Shown here: in pieces, positions 11,080-22,182 of the stretch
How the letters are laid out: every line of letters begins with the position of its first letter
Position numbering within the stretch: the first letter of the stretch is position 1
DNA from: Candidatus Palauibacter rhopaloidicola
GTDB taxonomy: Bacteria > Gemmatimonadota > Gemmatimonadetes > Palauibacterales > Palauibacteraceae
Reading direction: 5' to 3'
Assembly (NCBI GenBank): GCA_026914155.1
Contig: JAPPGH010000045.1
Coordinates: 1 to 64,000, forward strand
DNA length: 64,000 bases
The notes under the pieces: generated by a model
Databases searched by the model: none
Seen by the model: the letters and a program-made list of their open reading frames with translations, nothing else
Told to the model about the DNA's origin: nothing
Program-made: the position numbers and the translations under genes

Positions 11080-11882
11080 CAGGCCTTCGCAAACCCCCGC
11101 GTCAGCGCAGAGAGCGGCTCGGCGGCCGCCGCGCGCAGATACGCGTCGAACAGCATGTCCCCGAACAGGAATGAGATGGCGGCGCCCAGCGCGAGAAACG
11201 TCCCGAAGGGCACGGGCTTCCCCGTCCGGAGTGAGACGGGGCCGTAGACGAGGGACCCGGCGAGCGCGCCCAGGAAGATCGTGAGGAGGGCGCCGCCGGG
11301 GCCGAGGAACGCGCCGACCATCGCCATCATCTTCACGTCGCCGCCGCCGAGCGCCGGTTTCCGGAACGCCTTCTCGCCCAGCCACCCGACGACGCCGAGA
11401 AGTCCGAACCCGAGAAGCGCGCCGGCGAGCGCCGTGAATGGTCGCGTCGACCCCGGGAGAACCGCGAGGGCGAGACCCGCGGCACACCCGCCGAGCGAGA
11501 GGGCATCGGGGATGATGTAGTGGCGCGAGTCGATGACCGCGATCGCGAGGAGGAGCGTGAACAGGACCGCGCCCGTCAGGGCGGCGACGGACGTGCCGTA
11601 CAGCCAGGTCATACCGCCCCAGGCGAGGGCGGTGGCCAGTTCGATCGCGGGGTAGCGCAGGGAGATGCGGCCTCCGCAGTCGCGACACTTCGCCCGCAGG
11701 AAGATCCACGAGAGCACGGGGAGGTTGTCGCGCCAGCGGATCGTCGCGCGGCACGCCGGGCAGTGGCTGCGGGGGTGCAAGACGCTGTCTCCGGCGGGCA
11801 TCCGGGTGACGCACACGTTGAGGAAGGAGCCGAGGGCGGCACCGAGCAGCGCGGCCGCCGCGATGATCGCGGGGTCAGCCAA
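11076..11882 (-). CDS. pilD: Prepilin peptidase / N-methyltransferase
   Basis: This membrane aspartic protease cleaves type III prepilin leaders and methylates the new N-terminus. It has the two CxxC pairs of the cytoplasmic domain (HCPACRATIRW and KCRDCGG), and the catalytic aspartates in AVIDSRHYIIPD and GGGDVKMM (GxGD). Eight or so hydrophobic helices fit the family. A TTG at 11882 overlaps the upstream methyltransferase by 8 bp and starts just before the first membrane helix; an upstream ATG at 11936 is also possible but would overlap by 62 bp. Its likely substrates are the pilins at 55-57 kb. Confidence 0.92.
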   Translation of the reverse strand: MADPAIIAAAALLGAALGSFLNVCVTRMPAGDSVLHPRSHCPACRATIRWRDNLPVLSWIFLRAKCRDCGGRISLRYPAIELATALAWGGMTWLYGTSVAALTGAVLFTLLLAIAVIDSRHYIIPDALSLGGCAAGLALAVLPGSTRPFTALAGALLGFGLLGVVGWLGEKAFRKPALGGGDVKMMAMVGAFLGPGGALLTIFLGALAGSLVYGPVSLRTGKPVPFGTFLALGAAISFLFGDMLFDAYLRAAAAEPLSALTRGFAKAC

Positions 11883-12645
11883 GCGGGCGCCGGGTCCGCA
11901 GCCGGTCGAGCAGGATGGCGCCCGCCGCCGCCACATTCAGCGATTCCACGCCGCGGGCGAGGGGCACGGAGACGGCGCGGGCGGCGGCGGCGCGGAGAGA
12001 GGCGGAGACGCCGTGGGCTTCGCTCCCCAGCGCGAGCGCAACCGGCCCGGGAGGCGGACCCTCGAGCGGCGGGGCATCCGCCGCGGCGACCCAGATCGGG
12101 ATTCCCCGCCCGGCGAGCCTCTCCACGGCATGCCGGGTGTCCGTGCGGAAGATGGGGCCGCGGAACGACGCGCCCGCCGAGGCCCGCAGCGCCTTCGGCC
12201 CCCAGGGGTCGGCGGTCTCGCCAACGCCGATCACCGCGGCCGCCCCGAGCCCGAGTGCGCTGCGCACCAGGACGCCGACGTTGCCCGGATCCTGCACGCC
12301 GTCGAGAAGCACGATCGGGCCATCGCCCACGTCGGCCCAGCCGTACGCCGGCACTTCGCCGATCGCCAGGACGGGCTGCGGCGTGGCGGCATCCGCCAGC
12401 GTCCGGACGATCGCCTCGGGCACCACCTCCGTGCGAACGCCCCGTGCCGCCGCGCGCGCGAGCAGCGCCTCCAGTTCCGACCCGGCCTCCGCCGCGCCGG
12501 CGTGCAGCACGGCAACCGTGCGACCCGGCCATTCCAGCATCTCAGCGACGAGCCGCCGCCCCTCGGCCAGGAAACACCCGGTTTTCCGGCGTCCCTTTCC
12601 GCGGTGCAGCGACCGCCAGGCCTTGATCTCCGCGCGCGTCGGCAT
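11875..12645 (-). CDS. SpoU/TrmH family RNA 2'-O-methyltransferase
   Basis: The protein uses S-adenosylmethionine to methylate a ribose 2'-OH in rRNA or tRNA. It has 256 residues. The N-terminal 50S L30e-like substrate-binding domain starts with a basic stretch, LHRGKGRRKTGCFLAEGRR. The three SpoU motifs follow: DGVQDPGNVGVLVRSALGLG, LALGSEAHGVS and SLNVAAAGAILL, which form the trefoil knot. The precise target base cannot be told. The gene is followed by pilD with a short overlap. Confidence 0.92.
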   Translation of the reverse strand: MPTRAEIKAWRSLHRGKGRRKTGCFLAEGRRLVAEMLEWPGRTVAVLHAGAAEAGSELEALLARAAARGVRTEVVPEAIVRTLADAATPQPVLAIGEVPAYGWADVGDGPIVLLDGVQDPGNVGVLVRSALGLGAAAVIGVGETADPWGPKALRASAGASFRGPIFRTDTRHAVERLAGRGIPIWVAAADAPPLEGPPPGPVALALGSEAHGVSASLRAAAARAVSVPLARGVESLNVAAAGAILLDRLRTRRPLG

Positions 12646-12734
12646 GCCCTTATTTTACGTTGCGGCTCAACGCGCTGTCATCGCGCCGCGCGGAGCGAGC
12701 CGGTCGACGTGTGCGGACCTGAACGGAGTGGAGC

Positions 12735-13553
12735 GTGAACCGGAAGAAAGCGGTGCGGGCGACGGCCCTCACGATTGCGGGGAGCGATTCGGGGGGCGGC
12801 GCCGGCATCCAGGCCGACCTCAAGACCTTCCACGCGTTCGGCGTGTTCGGAACGAGCGCGGTCACCGCCGTAACCGCGCAGAACACCCTCGGGGTCCAGG
12901 CGGTGCAGACGCTCGACCCCTCGATCGTGCGGCGCCAGATCGAATCGGTGCGGGCGGATCTGCCACCGCGGGCCGCGAAGACCGGGATGCTCGCCAACCA
13001 GGACATCGTGCGGGCCGTCGTCGCGGGGCTGCACGGCCTCGAAACGCCGCTTGTGGTCGACCCGGTGATGGTGGCGACGAGCGGCGACCGGCTGCTCGAC
13101 CCGGCCGCGGTGGCCGCCATCCTCGAGGAACTTCTGCCGCTCGCCGCCCTCGTCACGCCGAATCTGCCCGAGGCGGAGATCCTCGCCGGACGGCCCGTGC
13201 GCACCGAAGACGACATGTCGGCGGCGGCGAGCACCATCCTCGCGCGGGGAGCCGGGGCCGTGCTGGTAAAGGGCGGGCACCTGGACGGCGAGGAAGTCGT
13301 GGACCTGTTCCGGAACGGAAGCCGCGAGCGCGTCTGGCGGACGCCCCGCATCCAGACGACGGAGACCCATGGGACCGGCTGCACGCTCTCGGCCGCGATC
13401 GCGGCGGGGCTGGCCTCGGGGCTCGCCCTCGAGCCCGCGATCGAACGGGGGCTCGCCTTCACTCACGCCGCCATCGCGGCGGCACCCGGTCTCGGCTCCG
13501 GCCGCGGTCCCCTGGATCACTGGGCCGACCCCGGAGGCTTCCCCCGCGACTGA
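12735..13553 (+). CDS. thiD: Hydroxymethylpyrimidine/phosphomethylpyrimidine kinase
   Basis: ThiD phosphorylates HMP and HMP-P for thiamine pyrophosphate synthesis. The protein has 272 residues, ribokinase fold. It shows the N-terminal substrate signature [20 protein letters not shown], the central [22 protein letters not shown], and the C-terminal ATP/anion-hole motif [13 protein letters not shown]. The start is GTG at 12735, preceded by GGAG. It stands alone; no other thi gene is nearby. Confidence 0.95.
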   Translation: MNRKKAVRATALTIAGSDSGGGAGIQADLKTFHAFGVFGTSAVTAVTAQNTLGVQAVQTLDPSIVRRQIESVRADLPPRAAKTGMLANQDIVRAVVAGLHGLETPLVVDPVMVATSGDRLLDPAAVAAILEELLPLAALVTPNLPEAEILAGRPVRTEDDMSAAASTILARGAGAVLVKGGHLDGEEVVDLFRNGSRERVWRTPRIQTTETHGTGCTLSAAIAAGLASGLALEPAIERGLAFTHAAIAAAPGLGSGRGPLDHWADPGGFPRD

Positions 13554-13579
13554 GGGCGAGACGGCTCCCGCCCCTGGGA

Positions 13580-16006
13580 CTATTCTCCGTACGGGACCCA
13601 GATGTTCTTGATCTGGGAGGCGTGGCGGAGGAACTCGCGCCCCTCGCCGCCGGAACCGAACCAGTCCCGCCCCGGAGCGGCGTTCGTCCATGTGCGCTTC
13701 AGGTTGGAGGCGGAGCGGCGCTCCACGTCGGCGGCCCCGTCGTCCGTCCCGAAGTACCACATCCCGTCCACCGCATCGTGGCCGGCGAGGGTGGGCCGCA
13801 GCTCCTCCTCGAGGCCCGTGAGAATGTTGATGACCCCGGGCGGCACGTCCGAGGTCTCAAGCACCTGGTAGAAGTCGGTGGCGAGGAGCGGCCAACGCTC
13901 CGAAGCGACGGCCACGACGGCGTTCCCGAGCGCGACGCCCGGAATCACGCTGGAGATGAAGCCGAGCAGCGCCGGTTCCGGAGGACAGACCACCGCCATC
14001 ACGCCGAGCGGCTCGGGCATGGCGAGGGTCACGTTGCGGAAGGGCGTGCGGTGGACGGCCCCGTCCCACTTGTCCGCCCACGCCGCCCAGGTGAACAGGC
14101 GCCGGACGGACGCCTCCACTTCACGTGTCGCGGCCGCGGCGCCGCAGCCGGTGAGCATCCGCAGGCGGTCCTCGAAGGCTTCCCGGCGGGCGTCGAGATT
14201 TTCGCCGGCGTAGTAGAGGATCTGCGCCCGCAGGTGGGCCGTCGTGCGCGCCCAATCCGTGGCGAGCGCCGCCTCCACGGCGTTGCGCGCGTCCTTCCGG
14301 TTGCCGCGGGCGACCTCCCCCGCTGCGCGGCCCCGGTGATCCAGGACTTCAAGGCTGTAGCCGCCGTCCGGCCGGGCCTGCCGGCCGCCGATGTAGAGCT
14401 TGGCCGTCCGGTCGACCGCGGGTAGCGGCGCGGGGGCGCGGGCTTTCTCTCCGGCACCTTCCCGCGCGTCGTGGCGCCCGCCGTCTTCCGCCGCCTCCGA
14501 GTCCTGCGGGGGGGCCGGCTCTGCGGGCTCGGGGCGCTGGCGGACATACTCCCGGAGCCCTTCCCGGCCGCCTTCCCGGCCGAATCCGCTCTCACGGTAG
14601 CCGCCGAACCCGGACGCGGCGTCGAACACGTTCGTGCAGTTGATCCACACCGTCCCGGCCTTGATCTGCGAGGCGATGTCGAGGGCGAGGTTCACGTTCT
14701 CCGTCCAGACGCTCGCCGCGAGGCCGTAGCGCGTGTTGTTGGCGAGCGCGACCGCCTCCGCGGGGGTGCGAAACGTCATCTGAACCACGACGGGGCCGAA
14801 GATCTCGACCTGGGCGATCCGCGCGGCCGGCGACACGTCGGTGCACAGGGTGGGCGGGTAGAACCAGCCGTCCCGCGGGACGCTCCAGGACGGCTGCCAG
14901 ATCGCGGCGCCCTCCTCGCGGCCCTCCTCGACCAGCGACTCGATCTTCTTCAACTGGACCGGCGCGATGATGGCGCCGATGTCGACGCCCTTGTCGAGCG
15001 GGGCCCCCATGCGGAGCGTCTCCATGCGGGCGCGCAGGCGGTCGGCGAGCGCGTCGGCGATCCCTTCGTGGGCGAGGATCCGCGAGCCGGCGCAGCACAC
15101 CTGGCCCTGGTTGAACCAGATCGCGTCGACCACGCCCTCGACCACGCTGTCGAGGTCCGCGTCGTCGAAGACGAGGAAGGGCGACTTTCCGCCGAGTTCC
15201 AGCGAGATCTTCTTGCCGGTCCCCGCTGTCGCCCCGCGGATGAGGCGGCCGACCTCCGTCGAGCCGGTGAAGGCGATCTTGTCGACGTCCGGATGTTCGA
15301 CGATGGCGGCGCCCGTGCGGCCATCGCCGGTCACGATGTTCACGACGCCCGGCGGGAGGTCGATCTCGCGGCAGAGTTCCGCGAAGCGGAGCGCGGTCAG
15401 CGACGTGAACTCGGCGGGCTTGAGGACGACGGTGTTCCCGGTGGCGAGGGCGGGCGCGACCTTCCACGCGAGCATCAGCAGCGGGAAGTTCCAGGGGATG
15501 ATCTGGCCCGCGACGCCGAGCGGCTCGCAGTCCGCGAGTTCGGTGTCCATGAGCTGGGCCCAGCCCGCGTGGTGATAGAAGTGCCGCGCGACGAGCGGAA
15601 TGTCGATGTCGCGCGATTCGCGGATGGGCTTTCCGTTGTCGAGCGTCTCGAGCGTCGCGAAGAGCCGGGAGTGCTTCTGCAGGTGGCGGGCGATCGCGTA
15701 CAGGTAGCGCGCCCGTCCGTGTCCCCCGAGGTCCCGCCAGGCGGCCTGGGCCGCCCGCGCCGCGGCCACCGCACGGTCCACATCGCCGGGGCCGCCCTGC
15801 GCGATCTCGCCGAGTTGCGCTTCGTTGCTCGGATCGAGGGTCGCGAAGAACTCCCCGTCCGCCGGCTCGCACCAGGCGCCGCCGATGTAGTGCCCGAAGC
15901 GGGGACCCCGTTCGGCGATCCACGCCCGCGCCTCGTCCGCGACCTCCGGGGCGGGACCGTACTCCATCGTCTCGAACAGTTCCGCGATCTTCGGCATCTC
16001 CCTCAA
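13580..16006 (-). CDS. ALDH16-type two-domain aldehyde dehydrogenase
   Basis: The protein oxidises aldehydes with NAD+. It has 808 residues, far longer than the usual ~490. Residues about 1-495 are a complete ALDH domain: PWNFP with N173, catalytic base E270 in LELGGKSP and nucleophile C304 in GQVCCAGSR. A polar Glu/Ala/Pro linker (about 495-550) leads to a second, shorter ALDH-like domain ending in QIKNIWVPYGE and lacking the catalytic Cys region. This tandem plan defines the ALDH16 family. It directly follows deoC in the same direction (37 bp), so acetaldehyde from deoxyribose-phosphate cleavage is a likely substrate (inference). Confidence 0.93.
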   Translation of the reverse strand: MREMPKIAELFETMEYGPAPEVADEARAWIAERGPRFGHYIGGAWCEPADGEFFATLDPSNEAQLGEIAQGGPGDVDRAVAAARAAQAAWRDLGGHGRARYLYAIARHLQKHSRLFATLETLDNGKPIRESRDIDIPLVARHFYHHAGWAQLMDTELADCEPLGVAGQIIPWNFPLLMLAWKVAPALATGNTVVLKPAEFTSLTALRFAELCREIDLPPGVVNIVTGDGRTGAAIVEHPDVDKIAFTGSTEVGRLIRGATAGTGKKISLELGGKSPFLVFDDADLDSVVEGVVDAIWFNQGQVCCAGSRILAHEGIADALADRLRARMETLRMGAPLDKGVDIGAIIAPVQLKKIESLVEEGREEGAAIWQPSWSVPRDGWFYPPTLCTDVSPAARIAQVEIFGPVVVQMTFRTPAEAVALANNTRYGLAASVWTENVNLALDIASQIKAGTVWINCTNVFDAASGFGGYRESGFGREGGREGLREYVRQRPEPAEPAPPQDSEAAEDGGRHDAREGAGEKARAPAPLPAVDRTAKLYIGGRQARPDGGYSLEVLDHRGRAAGEVARGNRKDARNAVEAALATDWARTTAHLRAQILYYAGENLDARREAFEDRLRMLTGCGAAAATREVEASVRRLFTWAAWADKWDGAVHRTPFRNVTLAMPEPLGVMAVVCPPEPALLGFISSVIPGVALGNAVVAVASERWPLLATDFYQVLETSDVPPGVINILTGLEEELRPTLAGHDAVDGMWYFGTDDGAADVERRSASNLKRTWTNAAPGRDWFGSGGEGREFLRHASQIKNIWVPYGE

Positions 16007-16043
16007 CCCCCTCTCAACCTCGACCCGACCCTCAACGCGGCCC

Positions 16044-17036
16044 TCATCCCAGCGGGTGCCGGTGGTACGCGGAATATCGCCCCGTCACCCGGTGCTCCAA
16101 CTGGCGTTCGATGTCCGCGAGCAGCGAACTCGCGCCGAAGCGGAACAGCGACCGGTCGAGCCATCCCCCACCCAGTTCTTCCTTCACGAGAATGAGCCAC
16201 TCCAGCGCCTGCTTGGCCTTCCCCACGCCGCCGGCCGGCTTAAGGCCCACATGGAAGCCGGAGCGTCGCCGGTAGGCGCGGATCGCGCGCGCCATCACGA
16301 ATCCGACGGGGAGCGTGGCGTTGACCTTCTCCTTGCCGGTCGAGGTCTTGATGAAGTCGGCTCCGGCCATCATGCAGGCCCAGCTCGCGCGGGCGACGTT
16401 GCGCAGGCTCCCGAGTTCACCCGTGGCCATGATCGTCTTCAGGTGGGCCTCGCCGCACGCCTCGCGGAAGGCGCGCACCTCGTCGTACAGCGCCTCCCAG
16501 TCGCCGGTGAGCACGTGGCGGCGGGTGATGACGATGTCGATCTCGCGCGCCCCGGCCTCGACCGCTTCGTGGATCTCCTCGACCCGCTGCGCGAACGGCG
16601 TGAGCCCGGCGGGGAAGCCGGCGGCGACCGCACATACCGGGATGTCGTCGCCGGCGAGCGCTTCGACGACGGCCGGAACCATCGTCGGATACACGCAGAC
16701 GGAGGCTACGCGCAGGCCGAGATCTTCCGCCCCCAGCGCACGGAGGAGGTCGGGACGCACGGGCTGGCGGGCCTTGGCGGCGAGGCGAGCCACCCGCCCC
16801 GGGGTGTCGTCTCCGGAGAGCGTCGTGAGGTCGATCATCGTCACGGCGCGCAGGAGCCAGGCGGTCTGCCACTCCTGCTTGATGCTGCGGCGCTTCCCCA
16901 GCGTGGCGGCCCGGCGCTCGATCGCGCTGCGGTTCGCGGCCTGTCCCCGGATCAGATCGAGGTCGAGCGGCGTTCCGGCATTGCGCCCCCGCATGGGAAC
17001 GACGTCGGGTTCCGATGATCGCTGTAAGAGGCCCAT
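16044..17036 (-). CDS. deoC: Deoxyribose-phosphate aldolase
   Basis: DERA splits 2-deoxyribose-5-phosphate into glyceraldehyde-3-phosphate and acetaldehyde. The 330 residues resemble the longer, eukaryote-like DERA form rather than the ~225-residue B. subtilis type. Visible landmarks are ASVCVYP, the Schiff-base lysine in DFIKTSTGKEKVNATLP, and the second lysine in GLKPAGGVGKAKQAL. An N-terminal extension of about 75 residues precedes IDLTTLSGDD. It is the first gene of an operon with the ALDH16 gene and is divergent from katG across 170 bp. Confidence 0.95.
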   Translation of the reverse strand: MGLLQRSSEPDVVPMRGRNAGTPLDLDLIRGQAANRSAIERRAATLGKRRSIKQEWQTAWLLRAVTMIDLTTLSGDDTPGRVARLAAKARQPVRPDLLRALGAEDLGLRVASVCVYPTMVPAVVEALAGDDIPVCAVAAGFPAGLTPFAQRVEEIHEAVEAGAREIDIVITRRHVLTGDWEALYDEVRAFREACGEAHLKTIMATGELGSLRNVARASWACMMAGADFIKTSTGKEKVNATLPVGFVMARAIRAYRRRSGFHVGLKPAGGVGKAKQALEWLILVKEELGGGWLDRSLFRFGASSLLADIERQLEHRVTGRYSAYHRHPLG

Positions 17037-17173
17037 GCGTAGAATATCGTTCGGACGCCGAGCTCAGGCGAATGTACCTTCCGTCTGGAAGACGGAGCTG
17101 TCCACGACGCGGCGCCGTCGGTTTCTTGACGCTCGGCCGCCTCCGGGCCGAAGCTGTTGCCCGGACACCCTGA

Positions 17174-19330
<2,157 letters not shown>

Positions 19331-19345
19331 CCGCAGCGTAGCCCG

Positions 19346-19384
19346 ACGTGGTGCGCTACGGCACTATCTCGTAGCGCACCACGT
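19346..19384. terminator. Long perfect hairpin at the katG / propeller gene convergence
   Basis: ACGTGGTGCGCTACG (19346-19360) and its exact reverse complement (19370-19384) flank a 9-base loop. The right arm and part of the left arm encode the last residues and stop codon (19356-19358) of the minus-strand gene. No T-run follows on either strand, so it would be a Rho-type or strand-blocking bidirectional terminator. The function is inferred from position. Confidence 0.5.
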
Positions 19385-20537
19385 ACGGGATGTCGAGCGC
19401 GTCGCGCTCCACCACCCAGGCCTCAGTCAGGTTCGCAGAGGCCACTCTCGATGTGACCGGAAGCCGAAACCGACCAACGGACGATCCGGAGGCGTCGAGT
19501 ACCTGCCACCAGCGCTCGCCGTCGTCATCCGGCCCGGCGACCCAAACCGTACCGTCATCTCCCGTGGTGAGGCTCGTCACCGGTGGCATGTATCGTTGCT
19601 GCTCGTAGAATGCTCGCAAGGCACGCCCGAATGCGCGACGGTCCACTACTCCCCGGCGACCCAGCCGCCGATCAATCTCTCTGTCAATGAGATCGTCCGG
19701 CACCATGCGCGGCTCATAGGCGATACGCCGCCGAAACACAGTATCCCCGAAGATGTCTATTCTCGACACTTCGAACTCCGCTGGACCGGATCCATCCCAG
19801 CTTCTGCGCCGTACGAGGACAGCGCTCGATCCGTCCGGTCTAAAGTCCATCATGTCGGTATCCGGAAGCGGCGACATCGTGTACATGGCTCCCCCCGCGA
19901 GCCCATCCGTGATCTCGGCACTTTGGCCAACAACTGAAAGTAGAGCCAGCGTGTCTCGCACCGCGCCACCCGTGTCGGTCACGATCATCGCACGGTCGGC
20001 GACGACCCCAGCCGCCAACGCCCTGGCCGAGACGGTAGCGTATCCCACGAGGTCCCCAGTGGCGAGCACCGCACTTGGCGACATTCCCCGAGAGTAGTAT
20101 TCCCCCTGAAAGTCCGCTCGATATGGAATCGTCTCGGCATCGCCTGTCTCGACGTCGAAAAACGTGAACCTCATCAACCGGTGATCCGCAACCCACAGCC
20201 GCGCACCGTGCCAGCCCATCGACACCGGAAGCGTCAACTCGCCCGGCCCCTCGCCTCGACCGCCGAGGTCCCGAATGGCTTTGCCGTTGCGTGAGAACAC
20301 TCTGATTCTGCCGTCCCGTGGTTCCAAGACGTACACACGCTCCGCATCCGTCAGTACGTCCGCAACAACCGTCAGGACTTGTGCCGGATCGTCCAGACTC
20401 CCAATTGTAACGGTTCGGCGTAGGGACCAAGTCGGCGTTTGGCCCACAACATGGTCAACTTGCGAGACCATAAGCGCTGTCCCACACACTACCCCGAACG
20501 CCAGCAGGTGTGGCGCGGAAGTTCCGAATCTTCTCAT
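19356..20537 (-). CDS. Secreted six-bladed beta-propeller protein (TolB/NHL-like)
   Basis: The protein has 393 residues. The N-terminus (about 1-33) is a signal peptide with an RR start, a hydrophobic core and a likely cut after VVGQ. The rest is repeated beta-strand blades with LxxPRDGRIRVFSRNGKAIR and LGGRGEGPGEL, a signature of the six-bladed '6-bladed beta-propeller' secreted family. No catalytic motif is visible; ligand or partner binding is the likely role. The ATG at 20537 has AGGAG 7 bases upstream and fits the signal peptide, so it is preferred to the frame's earlier Met. It is the third gene of a coupled operon, and its base composition is lower in GC than its neighbours. Confidence 0.78.
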   Translation of the reverse strand: MRRFGTSAPHLLAFGVVCGTALMVSQVDHVVGQTPTWSLRRTVTIGSLDDPAQVLTVVADVLTDAERVYVLEPRDGRIRVFSRNGKAIRDLGGRGEGPGELTLPVSMGWHGARLWVADHRLMRFTFFDVETGDAETIPYRADFQGEYYSRGMSPSAVLATGDLVGYATVSARALAAGVVADRAMIVTDTGGAVRDTLALLSVVGQSAEITDGLAGGAMYTMSPLPDTDMMDFRPDGSSAVLVRRRSWDGSGPAEFEVSRIDIFGDTVFRRRIAYEPRMVPDDLIDREIDRRLGRRGVVDRRAFGRALRAFYEQQRYMPPVTSLTTGDDGTVWVAGPDDDGERWWQVLDASGSSVGRFRLPVTSRVASANLTEAWVVERDALDIPYVVRYEIVP

Positions 20538-20556
20538 TCGCACTCTCCTTGACTCC

Positions 20557-21054
20557 TTACAGTCGCAGGCGAGCTGTGGCGCCACGGGCCACCAATACTT
20601 CCACCGCAGAATACGACTTCGATATTATTCCGCCATCGCATGAGCGCGTTACTGTCGCGTCAACCCATTGTCCCTTGGAGGAACTAGCAAAGGGTTTGTG
20701 AACAGTTGAGACTGTTGGTATCGCCCTCCCCGCCCCAGCATCGGCAAGTACGACTTGTCGGCGCTCCACTGGTGCGACGCGCCCGTCGAGCACGAGAAAC
20801 ACGAGACACCAGTCGCCGGGAAGCCAACAATCATGACACTCGGGAGTGGCGCAGTCCGTGTTGCCCATCCCGATGTCCATGGCGCTGCAGTAGTAGCAGC
20901 TAGCCCGCTCGTCATCTCCGGGGCCATCCGTACAGTCCCAACATCCGGACAACCCGGTGCTCGGTACGAACTGTGCGACCGCAGGTTCGGCGGACATCGC
21001 CGCAGCGAAGAGGGCAAGACCGAGGCCCAGCATGAGGACTCGTGTGCGTTTCAT
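20557..21054 (-). CDS. Secreted Cys-rich protein of unknown family
   Basis: I do not recognise this protein. It has 165 residues. Residues 1-28 form a clear signal peptide ending AVAQ. The segment 38-83 holds eight cysteines, including three CxxC pairs (C38/C41, C53/C56, C73/C76) plus C68 and C83; a ninth, C139, is near the end. Such spacing suggests disulfides or bound metal. The C-terminal half is plain and beta-rich. The ATG overlaps the upstream propeller lipoprotein stop as ATGA (21051-21054), and the next propeller gene follows 19 bp later, so the three are probably made together and may form one extracytoplasmic complex (inference). Confidence 0.6.
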   Translation of the reverse strand: MKRTRVLMLGLGLALFAAAMSAEPAVAQFVPSTGLSGCWDCTDGPGDDERASCYYCSAMDIGMGNTDCATPECHDCWLPGDWCLVFLVLDGRVAPVERRQVVLADAGAGRAIPTVSTVHKPFASSSKGQWVDATVTRSCDGGIISKSYSAVEVLVARGATARLRL

Positions 21055-22073
21055 CGTTTTGCTCCTTCCTTTCGAGTTGGGTCCGGGACACTCTCCCAGG
21101 AGTACTTCACGAGTTCGCTGGCGTTAAACGTTCGTATCGCGAGTACGGCAGGTGCCTCCCCGGCGCTGGCGATAAACCCGAAGGGCGCCTCGACCCTGGT
21201 GTACCTCAGGAATCGACCATGTGAGTCGAATCGGAGCAGTAGCCGTTCGTCGGTCCCGCGGTGCGCCAGCGTTTGGACGTATTCGGGCCCGACGCCGACG
21301 ACCGAGGTCGAACTCCAGATGCCGGGGTCCAGCCGCAACGATTGGGCCACATCGTCGGCGAACCAATCCGGATTGACCCGTTCGAGTTCCGCAGGCACCC
21401 AATCAGTAGCTTGTCCGATACGCCACACGCGAAGGGGACTGAAGCCCTGCCACACGAGAGCTTCTCGCCCGTCCGCCGCCAGCCCAAGGGTTCTCGCGTA
21501 GGTCGAGTCCGGCGCCCACATACCGCTCCCATCCGGCAACCACAGGTGGGGCGGCGTCGTATCGGAACCGGGAATCGCTACGATCCACCCGGTTGGCGTC
21601 CGCGCAGCCGCAGCAGCCTGTCGCGAACCCGGCAGGCTGTGCCGGGAAAGCGCGACGCCCGTGGTGTCGGCTGTCACCACGTCGCCGCTCGCGGCGTCAA
21701 CGATTTCCAGATCCTTCTCGTTCAGGAACTGAACGCCGATCGCGTGCCCGACCTCCGCGGCGAGGATATCCCTTGAAGCGGATCCGCGGTACACGCGGAC
21801 GCCGGGAGTTCCGGCGAACCAGGCGACGACCAGGTCGCCCGAAGGCGATAGAGCCGCGCCGCCGAGCAGGCGATCTTGCGGGAGAGCGATGGTGGCTCGT
21901 TCGGTGAACTCGATGTCGGGGGCCTCCTGCCCTGTGGGTACGAGGCTCCCCTCCCTTCTCTGCCGATCATCGGGGATCCCGTCCTGGGCACCCTCGACAC
22001 CACCGCATCCGGGCGCGAAGGCGCACGTGAGGACAGACCAAGCGAACAGATTTTGGATCCAGGCGCTGCGCAT
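21051..22073 (-). CDS. Propeller-type lipoprotein
   Basis: The protein has 340 residues. The N-terminus MRSAWIQNLFAWSVL leads to FAPGCGG, a non-standard lipobox that would place Cys at position 23, so membrane anchoring is likely but not sure. The mature part has repeated strands such as LSPSGDLVVAWFAGTPGVRVY and LGLAADGREALVW, consistent with a WD/TolB-like propeller. Start choice: ATG at 22073 gives a signal sequence at the N-terminus; earlier in-frame ATGs at 22103 and 22118 lack a ribosome site. It is the first gene of the operon with the Cys-rich protein and the second propeller. Confidence 0.65.
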   Translation of the reverse strand: MRSAWIQNLFAWSVLTCAFAPGCGGVEGAQDGIPDDRQRREGSLVPTGQEAPDIEFTERATIALPQDRLLGGAALSPSGDLVVAWFAGTPGVRVYRGSASRDILAAEVGHAIGVQFLNEKDLEIVDAASGDVVTADTTGVALSRHSLPGSRQAAAAARTPTGWIVAIPGSDTTPPHLWLPDGSGMWAPDSTYARTLGLAADGREALVWQGFSPLRVWRIGQATDWVPAELERVNPDWFADDVAQSLRLDPGIWSSTSVVGVGPEYVQTLAHRGTDERLLLRFDSHGRFLRYTRVEAPFGFIASAGEAPAVLAIRTFNASELVKYSWESVPDPTRKEGAKR

Positions 22074-22155
22074 GTCTCTTTCCCGATCCGGGGAACCCGA
22101 CATCGACGACTTCGGCATGGAAGGTGGCGTTGCGCGACACCTGCAACCAGAGAGA

Positions 22156-22182
22156 AAACCGTATCAGCTTGACTCAAACCGT
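22156..22182 (-). promoter_or_regulatory. Candidate operator: direct repeat upstream of the propeller operon
   Basis: On the minus strand ACGGTTT occurs twice with a 20-bp period (22182-22176 and 22162-22156). AraC-family proteins often bind direct repeats two helical turns apart, and the repeat sits exactly between the AraC-type regulator stop (22183) and the operon it precedes. No experimental support; this is a pattern match. Confidence 0.3.
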
